Positions 1 through 9,167 of a stretch of 18,321 nt of DNA are shown here, piece after piece. Position numbers and translations under genes: made by a program. Source of the DNA: CAMLOF01 sp966692625 (lineage in GTDB: Bacteria; Pseudomonadota; Gammaproteobacteria; Burkholderiales; Burkholderiaceae_C). How positions within the stretch are numbered: the first letter of the stretch is position 1; each line of letters begins with the position of its first letter. Under the pieces are notes generated by a model. The model saw nothing but the letters and a program-made list of their open reading frames with translations, was not told the origin of the DNA and did not search any database. The DNA is taken from assembly GCA_966692625.1 (NCBI GenBank), contig CBKZAG010000050.1:1-18321 (forward strand). Direction: 5' to 3'.

Positions 1-217
1 AATGCTGTCCAGGCTCATTTGCTTCATGGCTTCAGTCATGCACGCAACGTGCCAACTGGTGGGTTTTGCAGGGTTTCCTTAGCGTACAGAAGATGTCGGG
101 TTCGGACTGAGTGCCAGGCTTGCTGACACTCCCTGGATCGATGGAAATGCCTGCCTTGGAGATGAACTCTCCGAAGACAGCAAGCTCGGCCTCTGCTTTC
201 TCTTGCTCAGTACCCAT
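1..217 (-). pseudogene. Small hypothetical protein, apparently frameshifted; cut by left edge
   Basis: The open frame starts with an ATG at 217 behind a good Shine-Dalgarno (GGAGG on the minus strand, 223-227, five bases from the start). It runs 61 codons to a TGA at 32-34. The first ~47 residues (EAELAVFGEFISKAG, then IDPGSV and EPDIFCTL) resemble the start of a family of small uncharacterised proteins with a 'SEPDI.C.L' motif. After CTL the likeness stops. The next frame reads on from about position 95 to the window edge without a stop (GNPAK ... MTEAMKQMSLDS). A frameshift near 90-100 in a longer gene is the simplest reading; a genuine 61-residue protein is the alternative. Function is unknown. 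The family likeness is from memory and not checked by search. Confidence 0.42.
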
Positions 218-512
218 GCGCGCCTCCGCCAGCTAACGAATGAAAGGGACTTCCCCATCCCGAGTGCACCGCGCACTTGCGGAACACGGCATCAAAGTGC
301 CACGATGGGAAGTGCAATCGCTCATCAACACACCCGTATTTTGGAAAGAGAAGATCATTGCAATCGTAACCGCAGGCGTCGAACAGCAACGCCTGTTCCC
401 GCCGTTGCGCCACAAGGCCGGGAAGGCCCTTAAACCTGCACGCCCACCCCGGAAAATCGCTGAAAATGCCCCGCAGGGGCCAGGACAAGGCGCCATCCAA
501 CCAGGAGACAAC
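218..512. other. Intergenic region between the left-edge gene and the hydrolase
   Basis: I see no convincing gene here. A frame open from an ATG at 240 runs in phase into the hydrolase gene, but it lacks a good ribosome site and would put 91 residues in front of an evident signal peptide. Two inverted repeats are present: GAACAG-N6-CTGTTC at 381-398 and the hairpin GCCCC-GCA-GGGGC at 468-480. The second lies in the probable leader of the hydrolase gene. No clear sigma70 promoter could be picked. Confidence 0.5.
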
Positions 513-1325
513 ATGAAAAGACGCGAAGCACTTGGCCACGCTCTGGCCCTGGGTCTGCTGGGCATGCACCCGGGCGCTGGGTGGGCGCAAGACGCAGGGA
601 AGATAGGCGTGCTGATGCTCCACGGCAAGAACCCCGGCGGACCCAGCGACCCCAACTTCTCCACGCTCAAGGGCCGGTTTGAAAGCCTGGGCTGGCAGGT
701 GGCACTGCCCGACATGCCCTGGTCACGCAACCGCTACCTTGACGGCCACTGGGACCAGGCCATGCAAGAGGTGGCCACCCACGTGAAGCAGCTGCAAGAC
801 AAGGGCGCGCAAAAAATCGTTCTGGCTGGGCACAGCATGGGTTGCCCTGCGGCGCTCAGCCACGCAGCCAGGGGCGGTACGGCCCACGCGCTGGTACTGC
901 TGGCGCCCGGGCACATCCCTTACGGTTACTACAACTACCCAACGCTCAAAACCGTGCGCGAGAGCATCGACGACGCACGGGCCAAGGTGGCGGCTGGCCA
1001 GGGTGACGAAAAGCACCGCTTCAACGACATCAACCAGGGCCGCCAGCAGCCCGTCGTCACGTCGGCCAAGAACTTCCTGTCGTACTTCGACCCGGCGTCA
1101 GACGCCGACATGGGCGTAACTGCACCGCGCATCCCGGCCGATCTGCCGGTGTTCACGGCCATCGGGGAAAAAGACCCGCTGTTCAGGAACGTGCGGGGCT
1201 ACTACGTGGACAAGCTGCCCGCCAACCCCAAGAGCCGTTACCTGGAAGTGCAGGGCGGCCACCTGGACACCCCCCGGGAAGCGGGCGACCAGTTGGTGGC
1301 ATGGCTGCGGGACGTGCTGGCTTAG
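513..1325 (+). CDS. Exported alpha/beta-hydrolase family protein
   Basis: This 270-residue protein has a hydrophobic N-terminal segment (residues 6-24, ending GAGWAQ, cleavage probably after Ala25), so it is probably periplasmic. The body is an alpha/beta hydrolase: an LHGKN strand-loop at 36-40 (oxyanion side), the nucleophile elbow GHSMG with Ser108, and a probable acid and base at Asp221 (IGEKDPLF) and His250 (QGGHLDTP). Substrate is unknown; esterase or lipase-like activity is the family expectation. The ATG at 513 was chosen because AGGAG at 503-507 precedes it and the signal peptide starts there; the same frame is open back to 240. It is transcribed alone and converges on the marR-type gene 19 bp downstream. 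Confidence 0.85.
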   Translation: MKRREALGHALALGLLGMHPGAGWAQDAGKIGVLMLHGKNPGGPSDPNFSTLKGRFESLGWQVALPDMPWSRNRYLDGHWDQAMQEVATHVKQLQDKGAQKIVLAGHSMGCPAALSHAARGGTAHALVLLAPGHIPYGYYNYPTLKTVRESIDDARAKVAAGQGDEKHRFNDINQGRQQPVVTSAKNFLSYFDPASDADMGVTAPRIPADLPVFTAIGEKDPLFRNVRGYYVDKLPANPKSRYLEVQGGHLDTPREAGDQLVAWLRDVLA

Positions 1326-1344
1326 GCGGCCAGGTGCCGCCCCG

Positions 1345-1797
1345 TCACGATCCGGTGTTCTGCACCCTCAACAGGACGGACGCCAACTCATTGGCCTCTT
1401 CTTCCGTGACGTGAGCAGAGAAATGCTGCTCTACCGATCGCTTGTAGACCGGCCAGATGGCGCGGCGCATCTTTGCGCCCTTTTGCGTCAGCGTGGCAAA
1501 CAGCCCCCGGCGGTCTTCCGCGCATTGTTCACGCGAGATCAGGCCCTCCTTTTCCAGGCGATCGCATAGCCGCGTCAGGTTGCTTCGACTGAGGACCATA
1601 CGCTCGCCAAGGTCGTACAGGCGCAGCCGGTTGCCGTCAGCCATGTCCAGCTCCAGCAACAGGTCGTACCACTCCAGCGGAGGCAGCTCGGCCGCAGCCA
1701 GATCGGCCTGAACGCGCTCGAGGAGGACCCTGTGGGCCCGCAAGAGGCGGGCCCAGGCCAGGAAATGGGGCGTGGGGTGACGTTTGTCGGCAGGCAT
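1345..1797 (-). CDS. MarR family transcriptional regulator
   Basis: A 150-residue dimeric winged-helix regulator. The recognition-helix region is residues 68-84 (SRSNLTRLCDRLEKEGLI) and the wing carries DRRG at 95-98 followed by LFATLTQKG, the classic MarR pattern. It has Cys78 inside the recognition helix and Cys92 before the wing, so redox or electrophile sensing is possible, but this is inference. The frame is open to 1839, but a start there would place codons over a 14-bp palindrome and upstream of the predicted transcription start; the ATG at 1797 fits better although no strong Shine-Dalgarno precedes it. The gene is divergent from a rhodanese gene. The palindromes between them suggest that it represses itself and that gene. 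Confidence 0.88.
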   Translation of the reverse strand: MPADKRHPTPHFLAWARLLRAHRVLLERVQADLAAAELPPLEWYDLLLELDMADGNRLRLYDLGERMVLSRSNLTRLCDRLEKEGLISREQCAEDRRGLFATLTQKGAKMRRAIWPVYKRSVEQHFSAHVTEEEANELASVLLRVQNTGS

Positions 1798-1805
1798 GGT
1801 TAATT

Positions 1806-1819
1806 GTTGCACATGCAAC
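1806..1819. promoter_or_regulatory. Palindromic operator 1 (GTTGCA-N2-TGCAAC)
   Basis: GTTGCA (1806-1811) and TGCAAC (1814-1819) form a perfect inverted repeat with a CA spacer. It overlaps the predicted -35 of the rhodanese promoter and lies just downstream of the predicted marR transcription start. The same core, TTGCA-N2-TGCAA, recurs at 1841-1858, centre to centre 37 bp. A MarR dimer site is the likely role. Confidence 0.72.
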
Positions 1820-1835
1820 GAATTGGGTTTATAGT
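1807..1835 (+). promoter_or_regulatory. Predicted sigma70 promoter of the rhodanese gene
   Basis: The -35 candidate is TTGCAC at 1807-1812 (weak, matches TTG only) and the -10 is TATAGT at 1830-1835 (five of six), with a 17-bp spacer. Transcription would start near 1842, inside operator 2. Its -10 overlaps face to face with that of the marR promoter. Confidence 0.5.
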
Positions 1836-1855
1836 TCATTTAGTTGCAGTTGCAA
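1828..1855 (-). promoter_or_regulatory. Predicted sigma70 promoter of the marR-type gene
   Basis: On the minus strand TTGCAA (1855-1850) serves as -35 and TATAAA (1833-1828) as -10, spacer 16 bp. Transcription would start near 1821, so operator 1 falls in the first bases of the transcript. This supports the ATG at 1797 as the marR start. Confidence 0.5.
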
Positions 1856-1858
1856 CTA
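1841..1858. promoter_or_regulatory. Palindromic operator 2 (TAGTTGCA-N2-TGCAACTA)
   Basis: A perfect 18-bp inverted repeat with 8-bp arms and a GT spacer. It covers the predicted start of rhodanese transcription and the -35 of the marR promoter. A further half-site (TGCAAC) follows at 1866-1871. It is the stronger of the two sites. Confidence 0.77.
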
Positions 1859-1886
1859 TCTCCACTGCAACCATTTGAGGTAAACC

Positions 1887-2219
1887 ATGAAGACCATCAG
1901 CTTGAACAATCTGCTCAACGGCCTGCGTTCAGCCACCCCGCCCGTCCTGGTGGAGGCCCTGCCCTCCCGCTACTTCGCTCAGGGGCATTTGCCGGGCGCC
2001 CTGAACATTGATGTCGGGAAGGTGAAGGAGCTTGCGCCGGAACTGCTGCCCGCGAAGGACGCAGGTATCGTCGTGTACTGCGCCAGCGCCACCTGCACGA
2101 ATTCAGACCAGGTCGCGGTGCAACTGCACGCACTGGGTTACACCGATGTCGCCGTATTCAAGGGTGGCAAGGCCGAATGGCAAGCCGACGGCCAAGCGCT
2201 GGAAGGGGCCGCAACATGA
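1887..2219 (+). CDS. Single-domain rhodanese-like sulfurtransferase
   Basis: A 110-residue single rhodanese domain: the N-terminal strand and loop (VLVEALPS), the conserved GHLPGALNI turn at 33-41, and the active-site loop VYCASATCTNS, with catalytic Cys65 and a second Cys70. Such proteins carry a persulfide on the loop cysteine and pass sulfane sulfur to an acceptor; the donor and acceptor here are not known. There is no signal peptide, so it is cytoplasmic. The start has GAGG at 1877-1880. It is probably controlled by the divergent MarR protein through the two palindromes, which suggests a sulfide, persulfide or electrophile response (inference). It converges on the PaiB-type gene. Confidence 0.88.
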   Translation: MKTISLNNLLNGLRSATPPVLVEALPSRYFAQGHLPGALNIDVGKVKELAPELLPAKDAGIVVYCASATCTNSDQVAVQLHALGYTDVAVFKGGKAEWQADGQALEGAAT

Positions 2220-2269
2220 GCGGCTGCATCTCGACCGTTACCTGAACCCAGTCATTGTCTTGGTGCCGA

Positions 2270-2893
2270 TCATGTGGGTCGCCGCATCAAATCAGCCATC
2301 TCCGCCTGGCCGCGCTCGGCCAGCGCATCAGCAGCACCCAGGCGGTCGCGCTCGTCCTTGTTCTGGCTCAGCTTGGACTTGCCCGTCATCGTGGTCACGG
2401 CAATTTCAATGCCGACGATGTTGCGCAGCATGCTGTCGATGTAGTCGGGCGGGGCGTCGCCCATCTTCCACGGCTGGGGCTCGGCGGCCTCGTGCCGCCG
2501 CGTCAGGCGCGCCACCAGGCCGCGCACAAAGCGCTCGTCGTCGCGCACGGTGAGCGTGCCGTGCACGTGCACCGCTTCGTAGTTCCACGTGGGCACCTGG
2601 CGGTGCGCTTCGTGTTTGCTGGGGTACCAGCTGGGCGATATGTAGGCCTGCGCGCCACGGAACACCACCATCACCTGCGTGCCCGTGGGGCAGCGCTGCC
2701 ACAGCGGGTTGGCCCGCGCCACGTGGGCGGTGAGCACGCCGTTCGCCCCTGCTTCGGGGTCGAACTCGAAGGGAACGTGGTCGGCGTCCATGCCCGCCTC
2801 GCCGGGCGTGACCAGCATGCCCAGGGGGTGTTCGCGGATGACGCGGAGCAGTTCCTCGGGGCGTGTCTCGGCAAAATGTTGCGGTATGTACAT
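2270..2893 (-). CDS. FMN-binding PaiB-family protein (copy 1)
   Basis: A 207-residue protein of the PaiB / FMN-binding split-barrel family. Hallmarks are the start MYIPQHF, HVARANPLW, the block GAQAYISPSWYPSKHE (flavin-binding region) with VPTWNYEAVHVHG, and a C-terminal PWKMGDAPPDY...IVGIEI helix-strand block. Bacillus PaiB was described as a negative regulator of sporulation and protease genes, but most homologues are probably flavin-binding enzymes of unknown substrate. It is encoded 12 bp after the dienelactone hydrolase stop and should be co-transcribed with it. The Shine-Dalgarno is poor. A diverged homologue lies at 5558-6196. Confidence 0.88.
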   Translation of the reverse strand: MYIPQHFAETRPEELLRVIREHPLGMLVTPGEAGMDADHVPFEFDPEAGANGVLTAHVARANPLWQRCPTGTQVMVVFRGAQAYISPSWYPSKHEAHRQVPTWNYEAVHVHGTLTVRDDERFVRGLVARLTRRHEAAEPQPWKMGDAPPDYIDSMLRNIVGIEIAVTTMTGKSKLSQNKDERDRLGAADALAERGQAEMADLMRRPT

Positions 2894-2905
2894 GGTGGTC
2901 TGGCG

Positions 2906-3817
<912 letters not shown>

Positions 3818-3857
3818 GTCGGCTCCTGCGTGGAAGGGTTTCAAGGGCGGTAAATGC

Positions 3858-3872
3858 TGCATTTGAAATGCA
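3858..3872. promoter_or_regulatory. 15-bp palindrome upstream of the dienelactone hydrolase gene
   Basis: TGCATTT-G-AAATGCA is a perfect 7+1+7 inverted repeat in the 95-bp gap between the argP-type and hydrolase genes, centred 48 bp upstream of the hydrolase ATG. It is AT-rich against a GC-rich background, so an operator is plausible. No regulator can be assigned. Confidence 0.45.
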
Positions 3873-3912
3873 AGCCAATGACCCGTTCGCACAAGGGGGT
3901 TTGCTGCCCCGC

Positions 3913-4809
3913 TCAAGGCTGCAACAGTTCCTCCCGCGCCACGCGCAGCACCTGCTGCGTCAAGGCGTCCAGCAACGTTGACGCAGCCCGCGCCTGCTGC
4001 CAGTACAGGGGCACGTCCAGCGGGGCGTTGGGCACCAACTCCACCAAGGCGCCGCTGGCCAGGTGCCCTGCCACCAGGCCCAGCGGGTGCAGGCCCCAGC
4101 CCATGCCCGCCAGCCCCGCCACCACAAAGCCTTGCGATGACGGCAGCGTGTGCCGGGGCAGCTCCACATGGTGGCCACACAGGCGGCTCACCCAGCGGTG
4201 CTGCAGTTCATCCTTGGCGCTGAACAGCAGGCTGGGGGCGGCAGCCAGGGTGCTGGCATTCACCCCTTGCGCAAAATGGCGGGCCACAAACGCCGGGCTG
4301 GCCGCCGCCACGTAACGCATGGCCCCCAGGGGCCGGCTGTTGCAGCCCGCCGCCGGTTGCTCCACAGACGTGACCGCCGCCAGCACCGCACCGCTGCGCA
4401 GCCACTCGGCGGTGTGGCCCTCGTCGTCCACGGCCAGTTGCAGCAGCACGGGCGCCTGGGCGGCAAACGCGGTCATGGCGCCGGTGAACCAGGTGGCCAG
4501 GCTGTCGGCGTTCACCGCCACCGGTACGCTCACCCAGGCCTGTTCGTCCGGCGCCAGCACGGGCAAGTCGCCACGCAGTTCGTGTTCCAGCAGGCGCACC
4601 CTGTCCACGTGCTGGCACAGCCTGCGGCCAGTGTCCGTGGCCTCGCAAGGTTGGCCCCGCACCACCAGGGCGCAGCCCATGCGCTCTTCCAGCAGGCGTA
4701 TGCGCTGCGACACGGCCGATGGCGTCACGTTCAGCGTGCGCGCGGCGCGTTCAAAACTGCCTTCGCGCACCACGGCGGCCAGGGCTTGGAGCGAAGCGTA
4801 GTCCAGCAT
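3913..4809 (-). CDS. argP: LysR-type regulator ArgP (IciA/LysG)
   Basis: A 298-residue LysR-type regulator of the ArgP branch. The helix-turn-helix covers residues 18-37 (GSFERAARTLNVTPSAVSQR), followed by LLEERMG and LVVRGQP. Diagnostic for ArgP is the start of the effector domain, VPVAVNADSLATWF, which matches the E. coli protein closely. ArgP senses Lys and Arg and activates the basic amino-acid exporter argO/lysE, and that exporter is divergently encoded here. The ATG at 4809 (MLDYASLQAL) matches the family start; upstream in-frame ATGs at 4821 and 4857 would add 4 or 16 residues outside the family pattern. No convincing Shine-Dalgarno was seen for any of them. Confidence 0.92.
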   Translation of the reverse strand: MLDYASLQALAAVVREGSFERAARTLNVTPSAVSQRIRLLEERMGCALVVRGQPCEATDTGRRLCQHVDRVRLLEHELRGDLPVLAPDEQAWVSVPVAVNADSLATWFTGAMTAFAAQAPVLLQLAVDDEGHTAEWLRSGAVLAAVTSVEQPAAGCNSRPLGAMRYVAAASPAFVARHFAQGVNASTLAAAPSLLFSAKDELQHRWVSRLCGHHVELPRHTLPSSQGFVVAGLAGMGWGLHPLGLVAGHLASGALVELVPNAPLDVPLYWQQARAASTLLDALTQQVLRVAREELLQP

Positions 4810-4833
4810 CGAATTAGCCATTCTTAATTTACA

Positions 4834-4850
4834 CAAGCAAATATAGCTTG
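4834..4850. promoter_or_regulatory. Inverted repeat in the argP-argO intergenic region
   Basis: CAAGC (4834-4838) and GCTTG (4846-4850) flank an AT-rich AAATATA spacer in the 73-bp gap between the divergent genes. Position and form suit an ArgP binding site that also overlaps a TATAGC -10-like hexamer at 4842-4847 for the exporter. It is not proven. Confidence 0.5.
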
Positions 4851-4882
4851 CCTTCATTCAACCCAGGCCGCAAGCTCTTGGC

Positions 4883-5533
4883 ATGAATGAAGTTGTTTCC
4901 ACCACCGGGGCTGCATGGCCCGTTTACATGCAGGGCTTGGCCCTGAGCTTCGGCCTCATCGTGGCCATTGGGGCGCAAAACGCCTTTGTGTTGCGCCAGG
5001 GCCTGCGCCGCGAACACGTGAGCAGCGTGGTGCTGTTCTGCGGCGTGGCCGACGCGGTGCTCATCACCGCAGGCGTGTTTGGCATGGCCCAGGCCCTGGG
5101 CGACCGCCCGAACTTGGCCCGCGCGCTGGCGCTGGCCGGGGCTGTGTTCCTGGTCTGGTACGGCTGGAAGGCCCTGCTGCGGGTGCGGCACGCAGGCCAG
5201 TTGCAGGCCGCCGAAGGGGGCGAAGGCTTGGGCCGTGGCGCGGCACTGGCCCAGGCCGCCGCGTTCACCCTGCTCAACCCGCACGTGTACCTGGACACGG
5301 TGCTGCTGGTGGGCAGCATGGGCGCACAGCAACCCACGCCGCTGCAAGGCTGGTTCGTGGCCGGGGCCAGTTCGGCCAGCATGCTGTGGTTCAGCCTGTT
5401 GGGCTTTGGCGCGCGGTGGCTGGCCCCGTGGTTCGCACGGCCCCGCGCCTGGCAGGTGCTGGACGGCCTCATCGGCCTGACCATGTGGGTGCTGGCCGCG
5501 CTGCTGGCGCGCCACGTGCTGGCGGGGTTCTAA
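4883..5533 (+). CDS. argO: LysE/ArgO family basic amino-acid exporter
   Basis: A 216-residue inner-membrane protein with about six hydrophobic segments. The family signature GAQNAFVLRQGLRREH is at residues 30-45 and LLNPHVYLDTVLL is in the middle of the protein; both are typical of LysE/ArgO. Members export L-arginine and/or L-lysine, driven by the proton gradient, when cytoplasmic levels rise (for instance during growth on peptides). The divergent ArgP gene supports the assignment and predicts ArgP control with Arg/Lys as effector. Which amino acid is exported cannot be told from the sequence. A PaiB-type gene follows after 24 bp and may be co-transcribed. Confidence 0.92.
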   Translation: MNEVVSTTGAAWPVYMQGLALSFGLIVAIGAQNAFVLRQGLRREHVSSVVLFCGVADAVLITAGVFGMAQALGDRPNLARALALAGAVFLVWYGWKALLRVRHAGQLQAAEGGEGLGRGAALAQAAAFTLLNPHVYLDTVLLVGSMGAQQPTPLQGWFVAGASSASMLWFSLLGFGARWLAPWFARPRAWQVLDGLIGLTMWVLAALLARHVLAGF

Positions 5534-5557
5534 GGCATTACTTTTCATTCGCCGCAC

Positions 5558-6196
5558 ATGTACATCCCCAAATACCACGCGTTTACCGACGAGCCCGCCC
5601 TGCACACCCACATTGCCAACCACCCCCTGGGCACATGGGTCTGCCTGGCAGATGGCAACCTGATGGCAAACCACATACCGCTGCTGCTGGACAGCGCGCA
5701 CGGCCCCCATGGGCGGCTGATTGGCCATGTGTCGCGCGCCAACCCGGTCTGGCGGCAGTTGGGCGGCGGCGCATCTTCAGTGGTGACCTTCATGGGGCCG
5801 CAGGCCTACATCACCCCAGCCTGGTACCCTGGCAAAAGTGAGCACGGCAAGGTGGTGCCCACATGGAACTACGTGACAGTGCATGCGCACGGCAGCGCCC
5901 GCGCCGTGGAAGACGCAGACTGGATGCTCGACATGCTCACGCGTCTGACGGATGTGCAAGAGTCCACCAACCCCGCGCCCTGGAAAGTCACCGATGCGCC
6001 AAGCGACTATGTGCAACGCAAGCTGCGCGCCATCGTGGGCATAGAAATCACCATCGACCGGCTGGAAGGCCGGCTCAAGGTGAGCCAGGACGAAGACACC
6101 GCCGACCGGCATGGCACGGTGCAAGGTTTGCAGCAAATGCCCGACACACAAGCCCAAGCCATGGCAGCGTTGGTGCACAAGGCATTGGGGGCGTAA
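5558..6196 (+). CDS. FMN-binding PaiB-family protein (copy 2)
   Basis: A 212-residue protein of the same family as the one at 2270-2893. It shares the MYIP start, HVSRANPVW, GPQAYITPAWYPGKSEH, VPTWNYVTVHAHG and the C-terminal PWKVTDAPSDY...LRAIVGIEI block. By eye the two are about 40 percent identical, so they are old paralogues rather than a recent duplication. Their conserved blocks are both intact, so both should bind flavin. It lies 24 bp after argO and 43 bp before dbpA, all rightward, so a run-on transcript is likely. Whether it acts as a regulator or an enzyme is not known. Confidence 0.88.
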   Translation: MYIPKYHAFTDEPALHTHIANHPLGTWVCLADGNLMANHIPLLLDSAHGPHGRLIGHVSRANPVWRQLGGGASSVVTFMGPQAYITPAWYPGKSEHGKVVPTWNYVTVHAHGSARAVEDADWMLDMLTRLTDVQESTNPAPWKVTDAPSDYVQRKLRAIVGIEITIDRLEGRLKVSQDEDTADRHGTVQGLQQMPDTQAQAMAALVHKALGA

Positions 6197-6239
6197 CAGC
6201 GGCGCGTGCCAAAGCCGCCGCAACAGCGGACAATCACGC

Positions 6240-7660
<1,421 letters not shown>

Positions 7661-7664
<4 letters not shown>

Positions 7665-8086
7665 CGGCGGCGGCGGACTGGAAGCTGCAGCAGATGGTCA
7701 AGGCGTCGGGCTGGCCCCTGGCGCCCGAACTCTTGTACCCCGGCAACGACTTTTGCGCCCCGGCAGGCAACGGCCTGGTGCCCCTGCACTGGGCCTGCGC
7801 GCACGGCAAAGACGGCCTGGTGAAATACATGATCGCCCAGGGCGCCAACGTGCTGAGCGAAACGCCCGATGGGCAGGGCATGCTGGCCCTGGCGGTGCAG
7901 TCCGGGAGTTTTCAGACGGTGATGCTGCTGATAGACCAGCTCAAGGCCCTGGCGATACCGCTGCCCAATGCAGAACTCAAGGAACGGTTGGTGAAAACGT
8001 TCGCCAACGGCCACCCGAACCAGAAGAACCGCCTGCAGCAGACGCTGAAGGATTGGGAGAGGATTCGGAAGGCGGGGGTGAGGTGA
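7661..8086 (+). CDS. Ankyrin-repeat domain protein
   Basis: A 141-residue protein with about two ankyrin repeats at residues 36-92: NGLVPLHWACAHGKDGLVKYMIAQGANV, then a second unit GQGMLALAVQSGSFQTVMLLI. The C-terminal third is charged and helical. There is no signal peptide, so it is a cytoplasmic protein-protein interaction module with unknown partner. The start is GTG at 7661, four bases inside the dbpA stop (GTGA overlap), with GAGG at 7652-7655, so translation is coupled to the helicase. That coupling suggests, but does not show, a link to RNA or ribosome work. Confidence 0.8.
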
Positions 8087-8296
8087 GGGGGGCTTTGGTG
8101 GTGGTTGATGGGCTTGAAAGGGAGCTTTCGACACGAAGCCGCCGTCCAGCCAAACGCTCAAAAGCCGCCGTTTATCCAAGTCATAAATGCATGGACAGCC
8201 CTGTGTGCAGGCTATATGTCCATCAAGAGGACTTCCTTGGGCAAGCCGTGTCAAACTTTAGGCATCAAAAAATCGAAGTTCTTGGGGGTCAACAAC
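8087..8296. other. Intergenic region before the HEPN gene, with repeat and hairpin
   Basis: No gene is supported here. The 10-mer AAGCCGCCGT occurs twice (8136-8145 and 8162-8171). An imperfect hairpin, GGACA-GCC...GGC-TATA-TGTCC, spans 8193-8221 with a one-base bulge. Base composition drops across this stretch from dbpA-like GC-rich to the lower-GC HEPN gene, so it may hold the left junction of an acquired segment. Confidence 0.4.
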
Positions 8297-9091
8297 ATGT
8301 TCGTCAGGCCTTACCTGAGTGAGCAAGACAAGCTGGATCGGCACGTCAATGCGTTCGGCACCCAGTCATTCCGAGATCAAGCAGACAGAGACTACATTGC
8401 TGCGCGTTTGGCATGTCGCCACGAACTATTCCCTCAGTTTCTTTGGTCTTCACATCAAGCGATAGAGAAGTACCTAAAGGCGATCCTTCTCTACAACCGC
8501 ATAGAGGCAACTCGGGTGGGCCATGATCTTGCGAAAGCCTTGTCACTTACACACTCCTTGCCATTCGAAATCGAACTTTCGAAGAGAAGCCGAAAGTTCA
8601 TAGACTATCTTGCGAAGGTCGGCGAGTTTCGATACATCGACGTCCCTTTTTATGTGTACGGGCACATATTGATCGATCTCGACTTGGCTGTCTGGGAGGT
8701 TCGTAGGTACTGTCAAGTCTTAGACGTCTTTGGAAAGCAACTTCCACCTGACGAACAGAAGCTTCTTGAAGATGCTTGGTCAGATTTGGCCTCTAGTGAA
8801 ACCAAACCACGGTACAGGTTCCGACTAAATGGCGGTCTTCTGGAGAAGATCGTCACCGACCGAAAGCACCCCAGTCACTCAGCGCTGCTCTGGCATAACC
8901 CTTGTTTCGGCGTTAGGCGGCGAGCTACGGTCAAGGCGAAGAATCACCTGAATGCGGAGAATTCGCTGCTGTACCTCTACCCCGAGATGCTCGACGAGTT
9001 GCTCAAGTACGTGTTCATTCCAAGGAAGCTGGTAGCCGGCTACCGAGAGCACCTATCGCAGATCAAAGCCGGAGCCAAGGACAGACCGTAG
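8297..9091 (+). CDS. HEPN-domain protein, function unknown
   Basis: A 264-residue protein with a HEPN domain at about residues 25-145. The signature is FLWSSHQAIEKYLKAILLYNRI (helix with SS.QAIEKYLKA), then TRVGHDLAKAL, the usual 'HDL' turn, and a closing helix DLDLAVWEVRRYC. Residues 150-264 are an uncharacterised C-terminal extension. HEPN proteins include RNases of toxin-antitoxin and defence systems, but this branch shows no clear R-x4-6-H ribonuclease motif, and no nucleotidyltransferase partner gene is adjacent. The ATG at 8297 follows GGGGG at 8284-8288; the frame is open back to 8105, without homology. Rows I counted are about 45-52 percent GC against 63 percent for dbpA, which suggests horizontal gain. 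Confidence 0.72.
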   Translation: MFVRPYLSEQDKLDRHVNAFGTQSFRDQADRDYIAARLACRHELFPQFLWSSHQAIEKYLKAILLYNRIEATRVGHDLAKALSLTHSLPFEIELSKRSRKFIDYLAKVGEFRYIDVPFYVYGHILIDLDLAVWEVRRYCQVLDVFGKQLPPDEQKLLEDAWSDLASSETKPRYRFRLNGGLLEKIVTDRKHPSHSALLWHNPCFGVRRRATVKAKNHLNAENSLLYLYPEMLDELLKYVFIPRKLVAGYREHLSQIKAGAKDRP

Positions 9092-9114
9092 CCGTGACGC
9101 TCAGCCCTTCTATC

Positions 9115-9167
9115 GAGAGGGCGTCGCCCGGCATGGCGGGCACAGTCTCTCATGTCTAACGTTAAGC
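9115..9167. other. Hairpin plus integron-like core motif after the HEPN gene
   Basis: GAGAG (9115-9119) / CTCTC (9147-9151) and, inside them, GCCCG (9126-9130) / CGGGC (9137-9141) can form a two-tier stem. Immediately downstream, GTCTAAC (9154-9160) abuts GTTAAGC (9161-9167); these match RYYYAAC and GTTRRRY, the outer boxes of integron attC sites, but here they are adjacent instead of at the two ends. A degenerate cassette junction or a chance match are both possible; no integrase gene is in the window. Confidence 0.25.

Noticed and set aside
381..398. GAACAG-N6-CTGTTC as a LexA box
   Set aside because: Proteobacterial LexA boxes are CTGT-N8-ACAG; this repeat has the halves in the opposite order and does not match the Gram-positive form either.
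240..512. 91 extra residues in frame upstream of the exported hydrolase
   Set aside because: No good ribosome site at 240, no recognisable content, and the signal peptide plus AGGAG support the start at 513.
8105..8296. N-terminal extension of the HEPN protein
   Set aside because: No likeness to HEPN proteins, no ribosome site at 8105, while GGGGG precedes ATG 8297 at proper distance.
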